Of a stretch of DNA of 64,000 bases, positions 31,974 to 40,091 are shown piece by piece. Origin of the DNA: an uncultured Pseudomonas sp. (GTDB lineage: Bacteria > Pseudomonadota > Gammaproteobacteria > Pseudomonadales > Pseudomonadaceae); NCBI GenBank assembly GCA_943912755.1, contig CALTWF010000016.1:4234-68233 (forward strand). The letters are read 5' to 3'. Numbering within the stretch: position 1 is the first letter of the stretch; every line of letters starts with the position of its first letter. Below the pieces are notes generated by a model that had not been told where the DNA came from, searched no databases, and saw only the letters and a list, made by a program, of their open reading frames with translations. Position numbers and translations under genes: made by a program.

Positions 31974-34627
31974 ACGGCGGCTCGGGGCTGTTCGACCGCT
32001 GGCGGACCCGCGCCGGCGAAACCCGGGACTGGCCGGAGGCGTCGGCGCCGCCGGCGGTTGGCCTGCAACTGTGGCTGGACCCGCAGGGGCGCGTGCTGCG
32101 CCTGAGTGGCCCGCTGCGTACCGCCCTGGCCCTGCCGGCGCAGATGCCGGCCCACCTGCATGACTATGTGCAGCCGCAGAGCCTGCTGGCCCTGGAAGGC
32201 GAGCCGGCGGACTGGCAGGCGCACCCGCTGGACCTGGATTTCCGCGCCGCCGCCGGGCACAGCCTGCATACCCGCGGTTGGCTGTTGCCCCAGGCCGATG
32301 GCTGGTTGCTGCAACTGTTCGATATCGGCGACCTGATCCAGCAGCAACGCCAGGGCGTCGAGGCGCGCCAGCAGCAATTGCTGGCCGGGGAGATCGCCGC
32401 AGCCCTGCGCGATTGCAGCCTGCAACGCCTGGCCGACGAATCCCGTGAGCAATTGCAGCGCCTGGCCTGGCATTGGCGGGCGACCTGGGCGGCCATCCTG
32501 TTGCCCACCGCCAGCGGCTGGAAGTGCTTCGTCCACAGCGGCGACCGCCTGCCACTGGGCGAGGCGCGCCTGAGCCTGGTGCTCAACGCCCTGCCGGCCG
32601 GGCACATCGCCCACAGCGCCAGCCAGCCGGTGTTGCAGGCGCTGCAACTGCCGTTCTGGCTGATGCCGCACACCCAGCAGCACGAAGTGCGAGCCTGGTT
32701 GCTGTGCGAAGACACCGGCGAAGCCCGCCTGGATGACGACGCCCTGCTGCTCGCCGATGCCTTGCTCGAACCCTTGCTGGCACGTCTGGCCGGTGACCGC
32801 CTGCAAGCCAGCCAGCAACGCCTGGACAACGTCCAGGGCCTGCTGGGCGCGGGCTGGTGGGAGTGGACGCCGCAGGACTCGACCCTGCACCTGGCACCGG
32901 GCCTGGCGGCGAGCTTCGGGGTGCCGGCGCGGATCAGCCTGGCCGACTGGCTGACCCAGGTGCATCCGGCCGACCGCGAGGCCACCTTGCTCGCCTTCAC
33001 CGCCCTGCAACGCCAGGGCGACAGTCTGCAACTGTGCCTGCGCCTGGTTGGCGAGGGCCCGCGCTGGTATCGCCTGTGCGGGGAAATCGCCGGCCAGGGC
33101 GATGCCCGGCGCCTGCACGGTTTCATGCTCGACATCAGTGATATCAAGCAGCAGGAGCAGCAGTCCGGTGCCGCCCGCGCGCGTCTGGAAAACCTGATCG
33201 CCAGTTCGCCGGCGGTGATCTACATCCAGCGTTACGAAGAGGGCGCCCTGCACGCGGAGTTCTTCAGTGCCAGCCTGCAACCGCTGCTGGGCTGGCGCAG
33301 CCTGCCCGGCGAGCGCCTGCAACCGGCGCACTGGGTCCACCCGGACGACCAGCCGCTATGGCTGGAACGCACCCGCACGCTATTGCGCGAGGGCCAGGTG
33401 CGCAGCCGCTACCGCCTGCGCGACCGCGACGGCGGCTGGCACTGGGTACTCGACGAAGCCCGCCTGCTGCGCAACGACCTGGGTATGCCGGTAGAGGCGG
33501 TGGGCCTGTGGCTCGACGTTACCGAGGCGACCCAGGCCGCCGAGCGCGTGCGCCAGAGCGAAGAGCGCTACCGGGTGCTGGTGGAGGACTCGCCGGCGAT
33601 GATCTGCCGCTACCGCCCCGACCTCGAACTGCTCTACGGCAACCAGCCCCTGGCCGATTACCTGGAGTGCACGCCGGGGCAATTGCCGGGGATGAACCTG
33701 GGCGCCTGGATGTCGGCGGGGCAGCGCGAGCTGTTCGTCCAGCGCATTGCCGGGCTTACCCCGCAGGCTCCGGTGAGCAGCGACGAAGTCTGCCTGCAAC
33801 TGCCGGGGCGCCAGCATGCCTGGTGGATCTGGTCCGACCGCGGGCTGTTCGACGAGCAGGGGCGGCTGCTGGAAATCCAGGCGGTGGGGCGCGACAACAC
33901 CGAGGTACGCCGGGCCCAGCAACTGGTGTTGCAGAGCACGAAGATGGCCACCCTGGGCGAGATGTCCACGGGCCTGGCCCATGAGATCAACCAGCCGCTC
34001 AATGTCATGCGCATGGCCGTGGTCAACGCGCTCAAGCGCATGGAAAACGGCGACCTGGACGTGGAGTACCTGCAGGAAAAGCTCAAGCGTATCGATGCCC
34101 AGGTGGTGCGCGTGTCCAAGGTGGTCGACCACATGCGCGTGTTCGGCCGGCGCTCGGAGGTCGAGCAGGCGCCGTTCGAGCCGTGGCAGGCGGTGGAGGG
34201 CGCGCTTTCGCTGCTCACCGACGGCATGCTGGGCAAGGGCATCGCCCTGCATCTCGGCGACCCGCTGCAAGGCACTGTCTATGGCCACCAGGACCAGCTG
34301 GAACAGGTGCTGATCAACCTGCTGGTCAACGCCCGCGATGTGTTGCTGGAGAAGAAGCCGGAGCCGATGTGGATTGCGCTGCGCGGCGAGTGCGACGAGC
34401 AGTGGCTGCGCCTGATCGTCGAGGACAGCGGCGGCGGTATCGAGCCGCGCCTGCTGGAACGCATCTTCGAACCTTTCTTCACCACCAAGCCGGCCGGGGT
34501 CGGTACCGGCCTGGGGCTGTCGGTGAGCTACCGCATCGTCGAAAGCATGGGCGGCAGCCTGAGTGCCGACAACGCCGAGCACGGGGCACGCTTCGTGATT
34601 GCCTTGCCGCTTCAGAGCACCAGTTGA
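31970..34627 (+). CDS. pprA: PAS-domain sensor histidine kinase (PprA-like)
   Basis: An 885-aa kinase with no membrane segment. The N-terminal ~280 residues are sensor-like; three PAS regions follow (~283-400, ~405-520, ~530-650). HisKA carries H671 in GLAHEINQPL. The ATPase domain has the N box (LLVNARDVLLEKK), DSGGGIEP and GTGLGLSVS. The start is TTG 31970, overlapping the tadE stop. Position in the Flp locus with pprB suggests it is the PprA-type partner kinase, but sequence identity to PprA cannot be judged here. The likely target is PprB and perhaps the receiver protein at 21099. Confidence 0.75.
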   Translation: MNGGSGLFDRWRTRAGETRDWPEASAPPAVGLQLWLDPQGRVLRLSGPLRTALALPAQMPAHLHDYVQPQSLLALEGEPADWQAHPLDLDFRAAAGHSLHTRGWLLPQADGWLLQLFDIGDLIQQQRQGVEARQQQLLAGEIAAALRDCSLQRLADESREQLQRLAWHWRATWAAILLPTASGWKCFVHSGDRLPLGEARLSLVLNALPAGHIAHSASQPVLQALQLPFWLMPHTQQHEVRAWLLCEDTGEARLDDDALLLADALLEPLLARLAGDRLQASQQRLDNVQGLLGAGWWEWTPQDSTLHLAPGLAASFGVPARISLADWLTQVHPADREATLLAFTALQRQGDSLQLCLRLVGEGPRWYRLCGEIAGQGDARRLHGFMLDISDIKQQEQQSGAARARLENLIASSPAVIYIQRYEEGALHAEFFSASLQPLLGWRSLPGERLQPAHWVHPDDQPLWLERTRTLLREGQVRSRYRLRDRDGGWHWVLDEARLLRNDLGMPVEAVGLWLDVTEATQAAERVRQSEERYRVLVEDSPAMICRYRPDLELLYGNQPLADYLECTPGQLPGMNLGAWMSAGQRELFVQRIAGLTPQAPVSSDEVCLQLPGRQHAWWIWSDRGLFDEQGRLLEIQAVGRDNTEVRRAQQLVLQSTKMATLGEMSTGLAHEINQPLNVMRMAVVNALKRMENGDLDVEYLQEKLKRIDAQVVRVSKVVDHMRVFGRRSEVEQAPFEPWQAVEGALSLLTDGMLGKGIALHLGDPLQGTVYGHQDQLEQVLINLLVNARDVLLEKKPEPMWIALRGECDEQWLRLIVEDSGGGIEPRLLERIFEPFFTTKPAGVGTGLGLSVSYRIVESMGGSLSADNAEHGARFVIALPLQSTS

Positions 34628-36561
34628 GCGCGGTTGTTGCCGCAATCGAGGTTGGCGCCGACATCGACCACCATCAGGTCGATGCCGAGCACCTTGAGCA
34701 GCGAGTTGATCAGCGGGTCGGTGATGCGCCCGAGCAGGGTGGTGATCTGTGGCAGGAGGATGGTGACCACGTTGTTCAGCAGGCTGGTGGCGGTGGTCAC
34801 CACCTGGCCGAGGGGATTGCCGCTCTGTGGCTGATAGGCCAGCAACTGGATGCCGCTGAAGGTCGTGCCGAGGCTGCCGACGGCATTGCTGGCGCCCGGG
34901 GTGGTCTTGTACACCGGTGGCTGGTCGAGGTTGGGCGGTGCGCTGGTGCCGCTGAACACCAGCGGGGCCGCGCCCGGCGGTGAGCCGATGAGCGAACTGG
35001 CGACCTTGATCCCGACGCCACCACCGGCAAAGGGCACCCGGGTTCCGCAGCCGAGGGTGATCAGGGTCAGCTTGGTGCAGACGTTGGTGCCGAAGTCGAT
35101 CAGCGGAATGGGCTGCACGGCGGTGTTGCCCGAGGTGAAGAAATCATTGGGCGTGTTGAATTTGCCGAGCGCCACCCGGGCGGCGGCGGACTGCGTGCTG
35201 GCGGTCAGGCTCTTGTTCGGCGTGCAGCTGTAGTTGGTCACCTGGCTGGTGGCCGAGGCGACTTCCAGGCCGATATCGAGGTGCGGTGGCGAATCGGGGA
35301 CCAGCTGGATATCGCTGACCTTGCATGGCACCAGGATCAGGCAGCCGACCGATTGCAGGGTGCCGTTCAGGTTCAGGCTGAGCAGCGGGTTGATGATGTT
35401 GGTCAGCGGCGTGGCCAGGTTGAGCACGGCATTGGTCAGGCCGGCGATGGTGCCAAGTACGGGCAGGTCGAGCGAGGCCAGCACGCGGACCTGGGCGGTG
35501 TGGACCTGGATCACGTCGGTGGCCGGGTTGCCGATGGCCGAAAGCTGCTCCGGCTCGATCACCTTGACCTTGACCGTGCCGGTCACCAGGCCGAGCAGGT
35601 TCAGCGGGACCTGCGCGATCGCCGCGCTGTTCTTCGCCGCCAGCATCACTGCGGCCTGGACCAGGTCGATGGCATTGAGCGTGGCATCGAGCCCGGCTGC
35701 GGAGGTGCCATTCTTCAGGTCGAGGATGTCGCCCAACTGGATCAGCGTGCTGTTGTCGGCACCCGCTACCACGGTGCCGAGGTTGGTCACCACGCTGGCC
35801 GCCGCGCCGCTGCGCGACAGCACCGTGGCGGCGGCGCGGATCAGGTCGGTGGCGCGCAGGTTTTTGCTCAGCAACTGGTCGTACTGGCCGGCGCCGACAT
35901 TGACGTCGATGGCCAGCTGGTCGAGGAAATCCAGCAGGTCGACATTGGCGTTGGCGATCCCCTGCCAGCCCACCGCGTCGAGGGCGACCCGGCCGCCCAG
36001 CGGGTCGATCAGGGCGTTGAGCAGGGCCGACTTGGTCGAGTCCACGGTTGCCAGGGTCGACCGCAGGCGCAGCATAGCCCGTGGCGGCAGTGGCGCGGTG
36101 GCTACGGCCTGGGCGCGCAACTGGGTGGTGGCGGGGATGGCCTGGCCGGACACCAGGCTGTGGATACCGGCGGCGAAGCTGGTGGCCACGTTGTTGGTGG
36201 CGGCGACCTGGATCGCCTGGGCGATGGCCGGGTTGGCGCTGAAGCTGCGCAGGCTGGCGGCGCCGGTGCTGACGCTGCCGCAAGTGGTGACGAGGGTCCG
36301 GCCGACGCCAACGGCGAAGCCGTTGCGCGTGGCACTGACAGTGGCGAGCGTGGCCGCCTGCGGGCCGATGCCGTTGCAGGTGGCGCTTTGTCCTGCGGCT
36401 TCCAGGGCGGCCATATCGACCACCCGCTGCAACTTGCGCTGTTCCATGTACAGCCGGCCGCCATCAACCGCCAACAGGCCGAACACCAGGGCCATGGCCA
36501 GGGTCAGCACCGCTGCCAGGCCAATGGCGCCGCGCTGGCGTTTCGCGAATCGGGGAGACAC
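34612..36561 (-). CDS. tadG: Flp pilus assembly protein TadG
   Basis: A 649-aa TadG-like protein: prepilin-like N-terminus (RGAIGLAAVLTLAMALVFGL then AVDGGRLYMEQRKLQRVVD MAALEAA), anchored in the inner membrane with a large periplasmic region. No intact von Willebrand A metal site is obvious. Two GTG codons compete: GTG 36561 has AAAGGAG five bases upstream and is chosen, while GTG 36567 overlaps that site. It converges with the kinase gene, overlapping it by 16 bp. Confidence 0.88.
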   Translation of the reverse strand: MSPRFAKRQRGAIGLAAVLTLAMALVFGLLAVDGGRLYMEQRKLQRVVDMAALEAAGQSATCNGIGPQAATLATVSATRNGFAVGVGRTLVTTCGSVSTGAASLRSFSANPAIAQAIQVAATNNVATSFAAGIHSLVSGQAIPATTQLRAQAVATAPLPPRAMLRLRSTLATVDSTKSALLNALIDPLGGRVALDAVGWQGIANANVDLLDFLDQLAIDVNVGAGQYDQLLSKNLRATDLIRAAATVLSRSGAAASVVTNLGTVVAGADNSTLIQLGDILDLKNGTSAAGLDATLNAIDLVQAAVMLAAKNSAAIAQVPLNLLGLVTGTVKVKVIEPEQLSAIGNPATDVIQVHTAQVRVLASLDLPVLGTIAGLTNAVLNLATPLTNIINPLLSLNLNGTLQSVGCLILVPCKVSDIQLVPDSPPHLDIGLEVASATSQVTNYSCTPNKSLTASTQSAAARVALGKFNTPNDFFTSGNTAVQPIPLIDFGTNVCTKLTLITLGCGTRVPFAGGGVGIKVASSLIGSPPGAAPLVFSGTSAPPNLDQPPVYKTTPGASNAVGSLGTTFSGIQLLAYQPQSGNPLGQVVTTATSLLNNVVTILLPQITTLLGRITDPLINSLLKVLGIDLMVVDVGANLDCGNNRAQLVL

Positions 36562-36648
36562 GAGCACTCCTTTGCCGGCACATGCCGTGCACGTCGCGTG
36601 CGTTCAAGGAGTGTAGTCAAGAACATGGCCAGTCGCCTGTACTGGCAC

Positions 36649-36723
36649 TTGTGGGAGCTGGCTTGCCAACGATAGCGCTAGTGGATTGGCTAAAGTCATC
36701 GCTGGCAAGCCAGCTCCCACAGG
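36649..36723. repeat. REP inverted pair
   Basis: TGTGGGAGCTGGCTTGCCA (from 36650) and TGGCAAGCCAGCTCCCACA (to 36721) face each other across ~36 nt. It sits between tadG and the first DUF4136 gene, marking one edge of the Flp block. Confidence 0.85.
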
Positions 36724-36740
36724 GTCAGCGTTCAGTCTGC

Positions 36741-37301
36741 TCAGCGTGGCGGGTAGTTGGCCAGGACCTGGGCGACGGTTTTCTGGATCGCCGTGTTGCG
36801 TTCTTCAGGCGTCGGCGGGTAGTGGTTCATCACCTGCTCGGCACTGCCGCGCCACACCAGCTTGCCGTCGCGGGCGTCGAGCAGGTCGATCTGGATGGTC
36901 GCTACCTTGTATTCGACGGTGCGGGTTTCGTTGAAGGCCGGGCCGCCCCAGTAGCCGCCGTAGTAACCCCCCCAGCCGCCACCGTACTGGGTGGTGATCT
37001 GCTGGTGACGGTTCTCCACGATCAGGTAGGTCTGCACCTTGAGGTCGCCGCGGCTGCCGGCCTGGGCCGGGCGCAGGCCGCGCTGGTCGAGCTGGTCGCC
37101 GACCGCCTGGCGGATGCGCTGTTCGGTCAGGTCGCTCTTGATCCGCGGGTCGTCCGGGCGGTATTGCAGCGCCGGCTCCTGCCAGGTCCAGCTGCGGTAG
37201 CCGGCGAAGTCGCGGCTGGCGTCGAAGTCCTGGGTGACATTGTTGCTCTGGCAGGCTGCGAGCAGTGCCAGCAGGGACAGTAAAGCGAGACGTCGGAACA
37301 T
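36741..37301 (-). CDS. DUF4136 family lipoprotein
   Basis: A 186-aa lipoprotein (LLAAC, Cys17). DUF4136 spans residues ~25-180 (FAGYRSWTWQEPA, IRQAVGDQLDQRGLRPAQAG, LDARDGKLVWRGSAE). A Gly/Tyr-rich loop (YGGGWGGYYGGYWGG) lies at ~107-121. Function unknown. Paralogue of the next gene, with 17 bp between them, so one transcript. Probably outer-membrane sorted (Gln at +2). Confidence 0.85.
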   Translation of the reverse strand: MFRRLALLSLLALLAACQSNNVTQDFDASRDFAGYRSWTWQEPALQYRPDDPRIKSDLTEQRIRQAVGDQLDQRGLRPAQAGSRGDLKVQTYLIVENRHQQITTQYGGGWGGYYGGYWGGPAFNETRTVEYKVATIQIDLLDARDGKLVWRGSAEQVMNHYPPTPEERNTAIQKTVAQVLANYPPR

Positions 37302-37318
37302 GATGTTTCTCCAAAGGC

Positions 37319-37942
37319 CTAGCTGGGAGGATAGCCGCTCATGGCTTTGTCGACGGCCTCGCGCAGGGCGTCGGCGCGATCGGCCAGGGAGCCCCGGCTG
37401 TCGGTCTCGGCACTGGCGCTCCAGACCGGCTGGCCGCTGCCGGCATCGAACAGATCGACGCGCACCACCAGCACCTCGACCTGGTAGGTCCGGACCACCG
37501 GCACGCTGCCGTACACCCCGTAGCTGTTGCCGTAGTAGCCGTGGCGGTAGCCCATGCCGCCGTAACCACCGTAGGGGTAATAGTCGTCGTCGCGGTACTG
37601 GCGCAGGCGGCGTTCCAGGCGCATGTCGGCGCTGACCAGCAGGTCGCTGCGCGCCTCCCGCGCCGGGCGCAGGCCGCGCTGGTCGAGGGCATTGCTCACT
37701 GCTTCGGCCAGTTGCGCCGGGTCCGCCGACGCGCTGCCAGCGGGCAGCTGGCCGTTGCGCCAGCTCCAGCTGCGGTAGCGTCCGTAGTCGCGGGGCGGGG
37801 CGGGATAGGCGCTGCGGTCGAAGGTGGTCGCCGCCTGTGCCGGTGCTGGCGGCAGCGGATTGGAACTGGCGACATAAGGATTGCTGCCCTGGCAGGCGGC
37901 CAGGGCCAGGCAGGCGAGGGCAAGCGCGATACGGTACGGCAT
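37319..37942 (-). CDS. DUF4136 family lipoprotein (paralogue)
   Basis: A 207-aa lipoprotein (LALAAC, Cys17) with the same DUF4136 layout (YGRYRSWSWRNG, VSNALDQRGLRPAREARSDL, DAGSGQPVWSASAE) and a Tyr/Gly loop (YGGYGGMGYRHGYYG). ATG 37942 has GGGAG upstream; the longer frame enters the cmoM gene. It is 10 bp downstream of cmoM on the same strand, so cmoM and both lipoproteins may form one operon. Confidence 0.85.
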   Translation of the reverse strand: MPYRIALALACLALAACQGSNPYVASSNPLPPAPAQAATTFDRSAYPAPPRDYGRYRSWSWRNGQLPAGSASADPAQLAEAVSNALDQRGLRPAREARSDLLVSADMRLERRLRQYRDDDYYPYGGYGGMGYRHGYYGNSYGVYGSVPVVRTYQVEVLVVRVDLFDAGSGQPVWSASAETDSRGSLADRADALREAVDKAMSGYPPS

Positions 37943-37952
37943 GGGGCTCTCC

Positions 37953-38702
37953 CTAACGGGGACGGCAGATCCAGTGCAGGTAGCGGCCAAGGCCGGCGAA
38001 CGCCGGGTGGCGGCGGTGCGCCAGTTCCATTTCCAGCAGGTCGAGCAGCTCGGCGCGGGCCTGGAACTCGGTGGGCATGTAGTCGTGGAACACCCGCACG
38101 CCGCTCTCGGCTTCTACCTGCCATAGACCTTCAAGTTGCGCCCTGAGTTCGCGCGGATCAAGGGGCTTCTGCGGGGTCAGGCTGTGCTTTTCGCCGGCCA
38201 GGGTATTGCGCCGCATCTTGCGGAAATGGCCCTTGAGCAGGTTGCGGTAGACCAGTGCGTCGCGGTTGTAGAAGGCCAGGGACAGCAGGCCGTCGGTGCG
38301 GGTCAACTGATGCAATACCGGCAGGATCGCCTCGGGCTCGGCCAGCCACTCCAGCACCGCATGGCACAGCACCAGGTCGTAGGGCTCGGTCAGTTCGCCG
38401 AGCAGGTCCTGCCAGGGGGCCTGGATGAAGGTGGCCTGCCGGTTGGCGGCGGCGAAGCGTTCGCGGGCGCCGTCGAGCATCGGCGCGGCGGGTTCGGCCA
38501 GGGTCAGCTGGTGGCCGCGCTCGGCCAGCCACAGGGCCATATGGCCGAGACCGGCGCCGATATCGAGGATGCGCAGCGGGCGCTCCGGCAGGACTTCGGC
38601 GAGGTCGGCCTGGAGCACGGCCAGGCGGATCGCGCCCTTGGCGCCGCCGTAGATCTTCTCGGCGAAGCGGGTCGCCAGGGCATCGAAATGGCGGTCGTTC
38701 AT
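37953..38702 (-). CDS. cmoM: tRNA 5-carboxymethoxyuridine methyltransferase
   Basis: A 249-aa SAM-dependent methyltransferase of the CmoM (SmtA) family, which makes mcmo5U34 in tRNA. SAM motif I is LRILDIGAGLGHMALWLAER (~45-64); motif II is near DLVLCHAVLEWL. The C-terminal region has the family pattern NRDALVYRNLLKGHFRKMRR and KPLDPRE. ATG 38702 overlaps the stop of the upstream MazG-like gene by 4 bp. Length matches the family (~250-260 aa). Confidence 0.9.
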   Translation of the reverse strand: MNDRHFDALATRFAEKIYGGAKGAIRLAVLQADLAEVLPERPLRILDIGAGLGHMALWLAERGHQLTLAEPAAPMLDGARERFAAANRQATFIQAPWQDLLGELTEPYDLVLCHAVLEWLAEPEAILPVLHQLTRTDGLLSLAFYNRDALVYRNLLKGHFRKMRRNTLAGEKHSLTPQKPLDPRELRAQLEGLWQVEAESGVRVFHDYMPTEFQARAELLDLLEMELAHRRHPAFAGLGRYLHWICRPR

Positions 38703-39004
38703 TTGGCGAAGCGCCTCTCGCTGTCGGCCAGCTTGGCCCGGACGACCTGTTCCATGTCCAGGCCGAGTTCGCTGCACAGCAGAAGCAGGTAAAGCACGAT
38801 ATCGCCGACTTCCTGGCCGGCGTGTGCCAGCTGATCGGCGGGCAACTGGCGCGACTGGTCCTCGCTCAGCCACTGGAAGATCTCCACCAGCTCGGCCATC
38901 TCCACGCTGGCGGCCATGGCCAGGTTCTTCGGGCTGTGGAAACCGCGCCAGTCGTTGTTGTCGCGGATGGTGTGCAGGCGTTGGGTGAGTTCTTGCAGAT
39001 TCAT
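38699..39004 (-). CDS. MazG-like nucleotide pyrophosphohydrolase
   Basis: A 101-aa all-alpha NTP pyrophosphatase (MazG-like/RS21-C6 group) with the metal-binding pattern EMAELVEIFQW ... EVGDIVLYLLLLCSELGLD. Likely cleans non-canonical or excess (d)NTPs. AGGAG precedes ATG 39004. Start of the cmoM transcript. Confidence 0.88.
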   Translation of the reverse strand: MNLQELTQRLHTIRDNNDWRGFHSPKNLAMAASVEMAELVEIFQWLSEDQSRQLPADQLAHAGQEVGDIVLYLLLLCSELGLDMEQVVRAKLADSERRFAK

Positions 39005-39182
39005 GTCGGGTCTCCTGAGGCGGTATAGCTTCAGGGGGAAGTGGTGGGCTGGCAAGGGGCTTTAAGGTTGCTAGGTGCTTGCCTTGATTCTTGCAGCGAT
39101 CTTGAGAGCGCTGAAAGTCTGTCGGCATGCACCTGCCAGCCATGATGCGGGTTTGACCAGGCAAGATCTTCGTCCATGTCTG

Positions 39183-39212
39183 ACTCATCGCTGGCAAACC
39201 CGCTCCCACAGG
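39183..39212. repeat. Single REP element
   Basis: ACTCATCGCTGGCAAACCCG followed by CTCCCACAGG, one REP unit with a hybrid core, between the MaoC gene end and the MazG-like gene start. The rest of this 233-bp gap shows nothing else. Confidence 0.7.
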
Positions 39213-39237
39213 ATCATCAGCCAGCCGTTCGACCCGC

Positions 39238-40089
39238 TCAGACCGGCCTCCAGCTCCCGCTCATGTGGACAAGCCCCGCATGCCCGCTCAAACGAAACTG
39301 CCCATCCGCCGCCACCGCACTGCCATCCAGGACCACCTCGCTCGGCAGCCGCACCGGCTTGTGAAACTCCACCGCCACCTCATAGCCACTGCGCGGCAGA
39401 TGCCCGCGCAGGTGCGCCAGGGCCACGGCCTTGCTCCACATGCCATGGGCGATGGCCTGGGGGAAACCGAACAGCCTGGCGCTGGCGGCACTGAGGTGGA
39501 TCGGGTTGTAGTCGCCGCAGACCCGGGCATAGCGCCGGCCGATATCGCTGTCGGCATACCAGCGGGTCAGCTCGCTCATCTCCAGGGGCTCCGCAGCCTC
39601 CACCACGGGCACCTCACCTTCCACCTTCATGCCGCGACAGAGCATGCGACTGGTTTCGGACCAGATCAGCCCGATGCTGTCCTCGGCATCGGTGCGCATA
39701 TCGAGGGTGGCGCCTTTTTCGTGGGGCTGGAGGTTATCCACAGATACCGAGAAGCGCAGCCGCGAGACCCCACCCAGCGGCCGCAGAACGCGAATCCGGT
39801 TGGCCAGATGCACCATCCCCAGCAACGGTGCGGGAAAGTCCCTGGCAGTGAGCAACTGCATCTGCAACGCAAACGCCATGACATGGGGATAGGTCGGCGG
39901 CAGGCGCCCGTCGTTGCTGAACAGGCAGAGCTTGCGGTAGGCAGCGAGGTTGCCCTCGTCGACGTTGATGCCGCAGCGCAGGCCATAGCGGGGCAGGCTG
40001 TCGCCGCTGATCTTGCGTTTGCTCGCGGCCTTCAGGTACAGCCCGCCAAGGCCGGCGGTGGAGCCGAGGTCGTGCCAGGTCCGGGTCAT
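39238..40089 (-). CDS. MaoC family acyl dehydratase
   Basis: A 283-aa hot-dog protein. The C-terminal half holds the MaoC hydratase motif (YARVCGDYNPIHLSAASARL, with D and H catalytic, then QAIAHGMW). The N-terminal half is a degenerate second hot-dog fold. Likely an (R)-specific enoyl-CoA/ACP hydratase or 3-hydroxyacyl dehydratase. It follows the FabG-like reductase by 2 bp on the same strand and faces the thiolase, giving a fatty-acid-type module. Confidence 0.88.
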   Translation of the reverse strand: MTRTWHDLGSTAGLGGLYLKAASKRKISGDSLPRYGLRCGINVDEGNLAAYRKLCLFSNDGRLPPTYPHVMAFALQMQLLTARDFPAPLLGMVHLANRIRVLRPLGGVSRLRFSVSVDNLQPHEKGATLDMRTDAEDSIGLIWSETSRMLCRGMKVEGEVPVVEAAEPLEMSELTRWYADSDIGRRYARVCGDYNPIHLSAASARLFGFPQAIAHGMWSKAVALAHLRGHLPRSGYEVAVEFHKPVRLPSEVVLDGSAVAADGQFRLSGHAGLVHMSGSWRPV

Positions 40090-40091
40090 GA

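Noticed and set aside
39734..39742. TTATCCACA inside the MaoC gene as a DnaA site
   Set aside because: Isolated and intragenic; compatible with codon use.
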